A stretch of DNA of 8,264 bases from Aquificaceae bacterium (GTDB lineage: Bacteria > Aquificota > Aquificia > Aquificales > Aquificaceae). The DNA lies in NCBI GenBank assembly GCA_015492115.1, contig WGFS01000169.1:1-8264 (forward strand). The letters are read 5' to 3'. Under the pieces are notes generated by a model. It searched no databases. It had not been told where the DNA came from and was given only the letters and a program-made list of their open reading frames with translations. The position numbers were made by a program, and so were the translations under genes. Positions 6,751-8,264 of this stretch are shown one piece after another; the first letter of the stretch is position 1, and every line of letters starts with the position of its first letter.

Positions 6751-6863
6751 CAGTTCTTGTGGGCAGTCTGTTTGAGGTCCTTTATCGTTATATATGTCAT
6801 ACCAAAGAGAGCGAGCATGACCACCAGGATGGCTAAGAGAAGAAAGGTGTTCACCTCCTGCAT
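6750..6863 (-). CDS. Small single-helix membrane protein, 37 aa, function unknown
   Basis: The ORF starts at ATG 6863-6861 and ends in TGA at 6752-6750. The sequence begins MQEVNTFLLLAILVVML, with one hydrophobic helix at about residues 7-27 (LLLAILVVMLALFGMTYI region) and a polar tail (TIKDLKQTAHKN). Its start overlaps the stop of the 65-aa gene by 1 nt (TAATG) and its stop overlaps the trm1 start by 1 nt (TGATG). A strong AGGAGGT lies 8 nt upstream of the ATG. These junctions are hard to explain unless the ORF is translated. I recognise no family. A minor role as a translational coupler for trm1 is possible; a subunit of a membrane complex together with the 65-aa protein is another guess. 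Confidence 0.62.
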   Translation of the reverse strand: MQEVNTFLLLAILVVMLALFGMTYITIKDLKQTAHKN

Positions 6864-7060
6864 TATACTTTACCTCCTCTTTCTTCCAAGATATCCCTAA
6901 TATAGGCTATTGAGAATCCGAGTAAGGATAAACCCGTTCCAAATAGAACTAAGGATATGCCCTCAAAGTTCCTTTTAAGAATTATAGCCACGCTACCTGT
7001 CAGTATGAAGCCTATGGCAAGTCCTTTGAAGCTATCCTCTATGTATTTGAGTCTGTGCAT
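6863..7060 (-). CDS. Two-helix small membrane protein, 65 aa, function unknown
   Basis: The product has a short basic/polar N-terminus (MHRLKYIEDSFK), a hydrophobic helix at about residues 13-29 (GLAIGFILTGSVAIILK), a short loop (KRNFEG), a second helix at about 34-53 (LVLFGTGLSLLGFSIAYI) and a charged tail (RDILEERGGKV). With both ends polar and a short basic loop, it looks like a helical hairpin in the inner membrane. It begins only 10 nt after the 3' end of the tRNA-Leu gene and overlaps the next ORF by 1 nt, so it is probably transcribed with the tRNA. The ribosome binding site is weak (GAGAAAAGA before ATG). I know no family for it and infer no function. Confidence 0.72.
   Translation of the reverse strand: MHRLKYIEDSFKGLAIGFILTGSVAIILKRNFEGISLVLFGTGLSLLGFSIAYIRDILEERGGKV
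6872..6878 (-). promoter_or_regulatory. Shine-Dalgarno site for the 37-aa membrane ORF
   Basis: AGGAGGT on the minus strand sits 8 nt before the ATG at 6863, within the last codons of the 65-aa gene. It is the best evidence that the 37-aa ORF is a real gene. Confidence 0.6.
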
Positions 7061-7070
7061 TCTTTTCTCA

Positions 7071-7154
7071 TGGGGGTACCGGGAGTCGAACCCGGACGGC
7101 CTTGCGGCCCGCGGATTTTAAGTCCGCTGCGTCTGCCAGTTCCGCCATACCCCC
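7071..7154 (-). tRNA. tRNA-Leu, anticodon UAA
   Basis: An 84-nt tRNA folds completely. The acceptor stem is GGGGGTA paired with TACCCCC, followed by discriminator A at 7071; the CCA end is not encoded. The D arm is GGCGGAACTGGCAGACGC, with the G13/A22 mismatch usual for leucine tRNAs. The anticodon stem GCGGA/TCCGC closes the loop CTTAAAA, with TAA at 7120-7118. The long variable arm GGCC-GCAA-GGCC is typical of class II tRNA. The T arm is CCGGG-TTCGACT-CCCGG. It reads UUA (and probably UUG) leucine codons. Position 26 is A and 27 is G. It heads the minus-strand gene run. Confidence 0.97.
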
Positions 7155-7171
7155 GTAGTAATATATTTTAA
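7155..7171. promoter_or_regulatory. 17-bp AT-rich divergent spacer with possible -10 elements
   Basis: This is all that separates the tRNA-Leu 5' end from the GTG start of the divergent lipoprotein gene. On the minus strand TAAAAT or TATATT could be a -10 box for the tRNA; on the plus strand TAATAT (7159-7164) could be one for the lipoprotein gene, starting transcription right at the GTG. I find no convincing -35 boxes on either side, so promoter parts must overlap the tRNA gene and the signal-peptide codons if these calls hold. Visual match only. Confidence 0.3.
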
Positions 7172-8264
7172 GTGCCTGCTATTGTATTTTTCCTCTTTCT
7201 TCTCGTTCTCCTTGGAGGGTGCGAAAGGAAGGAGAAAGAGCTTACCTTCGCGGTAGGGGGCGCCCCAGAGGAGGTTGCTTACTGGGAGAACCTGATAAGT
7301 GAGTTTGAAAGGAGGGAAGGGGTAAAGGTAAGGATAATAAGACAGCCCACGGACACCGATCTCAGGAGACAGGGTCTCGTGGTAGCCCTGAGCTCCAGGA
7401 AGGAGGACCCAGACGTATTCCTCATGGACATAGCCTGGGTAGGCCAGTTCGTAGCCTCGGGATGGCTTGAGGAGCTGAAGGGGATAGATACGGGACCCTT
7501 CTTCAAGAGCGTTTTTGAGGTTGACAGGAAAGACGGAAAGCTATACGCCCTCCCCGTTTACGTTGACTGCGGACTCCTCTACTACAGGAAGGACCTCCTT
7601 AAAAAATACAACTGCGAGGTTCCGGACACATGGGAGGAACTCCTGAGGTGCTCCTTAAAGGTTCAGGAAGGTGAGAGAAAGAGAATAAAGGACTTCTACG
7701 CCTTCCTGTGGCAGGGGTCCCAGTATGAGGGGCTGGTCTGCACCTTCTTGGAGTTCTCAGCCTCGGCCGGTGGAGGGCTCGACAGGATATACTCTGAACC
7801 GAACCTAAGAGCCCTGAGATTCATGAGAGACCTCATCCACAGATATAAAATCTCCCCTCCCAACACCTACACGGAGATGAAGGAGGAGGAGGTGAGGATA
7901 ACCTTTCAGAGCGGGAAGGCTCTCTTTGAGAGGAACTGGCCCTATGCCTGGAAGCTACACAACTCGGAGGACTCCCCTGTAAAGGGTAAGGTTGGCGTGG
8001 CAGTCCTGCCGAAGTTCAAAGGAGGGAGGCACGCCTCCTGTCTTGGGGGCTGGCACGTGGGCATATCCCGCTTCTCAGACAGGAAAGAGGATGCCCTCAA
8101 ACTCCTCAAGTTCATAGTTTCAAGGGAAGTTCAGAGGAGGCTCGCCCTTGAGCTTGGGTGGAACCCCGGAAGGGGGGATGTATACGAGGAGATAGTAAAA
8201 GAGGATCCTCACATGGAGGTAGTTAAAGAAGCCTGCGAGTACGCGGTCCCGAGACCCCCTCTAC
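7172..8264 (+). CDS. Trehalose/maltose-type ABC transporter substrate-binding lipoprotein (3' partial)
   Basis: The frame is open from GTG 7172 to the window end (364 codons). An in-frame TAA at 7169-7171 directly before GTG excludes an earlier start. Residues 1-16 are hydrophobic and end in the lipobox LGGC (Cys17), so the protein should be lipid-anchored outside the inner membrane. The mature part strongly resembles, from memory, the Thermococcus litoralis trehalose/maltose-binding protein: shared stretches include FAVGGAP, DPDVFLMD, ALPVY, LLYYRKDLL, RNWPYAW, SPVKGKVGV, LGGW and LGWNPGR. Ligand-contact residues recalled for that protein appear kept: Asp86, Tyr130, Asp132, Trp256, Tyr258, Trp294 and Arg334. 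About 50-60 C-terminal residues are missing. Permease and ATPase genes would be expected downstream. No Shine-Dalgarno sequence precedes the GTG. Other sugar ligands remain possible. Confidence 0.9.
   Translation, partial: MPAIVFFLFLLVLLGGCERKEKELTFAVGGAPEEVAYWENLISEFERREGVKVRIIRQPTDTDLRRQGLVVALSSRKEDPDVFLMDIAWVGQFVASGWLEELKGIDTGPFFKSVFEVDRKDGKLYALPVYVDCGLLYYRKDLLKKYNCEVPDTWEELLRCSLKVQEGERKRIKDFYAFLWQGSQYEGLVCTFLEFSASAGGGLDRIYSEPNLRALRFMRDLIHRYKISPPNTYTEMKEEEVRITFQSGKALFERNWPYAWKLHNSEDSPVKGKVGVAVLPKFKGGRHASCLGGWHVGISRFSDRKEDALKLLKFIVSREVQRRLALELGWNPGRGDVYEEIVKEDPHMEVVKEACEYAVPRPPL

Noticed and set aside
6190..6900. 236-codon open frame on the plus strand opposite trm1 and the small ORFs
   Set aside because: Trm1 motifs on the other strand are strong; this frame has no recognisable domain and runs through several gene junctions.

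Overview
The window looks like a chromosomal segment from a thermophilic bacterium, most likely a member of the Aquificales (family Aquificaceae). The evidence is a reverse-gyrase-like C-terminus, a bacterial copy of the mainly archaeal/eukaryotic tRNA methyltransferase Trm1 (known in Aquifex), an archaeal-type SIS-domain phosphoglucose/phosphomannose isomerase, heavy use of AGG/AGA and ATA codons, and dense packing with 1-8 nt gene overlaps. The assignment is an inference from gene content; no marker gene for taxonomy is present.

Left part (1-4630, + strand). The end of a topoisomerase IA/reverse gyrase gene (3-185) overlaps a 35-residue membrane ORF (178-285). Then comes a redox operon of four tightly packed genes: a Tat-exported molybdopterin oxidoreductase with a predicted cysteine Mo ligand, a four-cluster ferredoxin-like subunit, a small exported dihaem cytochrome c, and a TorD-type chaperone. 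A promoter-like TTTACA-17-TAAATT just before the operon and a strong Shine-Dalgarno sequence together place the catalytic subunit start at GTG 340. No membrane anchor subunit (NrfD/PsrC, NapC or cytochrome b type) is encoded inside the operon. The substrate cannot be fixed from sequence alone; the Arr/Psr/Phs/Ttr branch of the DMSO reductase family fits.

Middle part (4619-7154, - strand). An operon-like series reads leftwards: tRNA-Leu(UAA), a 65-residue two-helix membrane protein, a 37-residue one-helix membrane protein, trm1, and a bifunctional phosphoglucose/phosphomannose isomerase. It ends by running 12 bp into the 3' end of the convergent TorD gene. Every protein junction is an overlap of 1 or 4 nt, so translational coupling is likely.

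Right part (7172-8264, + strand). A lipoprotein solute-binding protein strongly resembling the Thermococcus litoralis trehalose/maltose-binding protein starts 17 bp from the tRNA 5' end and runs off the window. Its GTG start has no Shine-Dalgarno sequence and may be leaderless. No gene-free stretch exceeds about 60 bases; no CRISPR array, insertion sequence or convincing terminator was seen.
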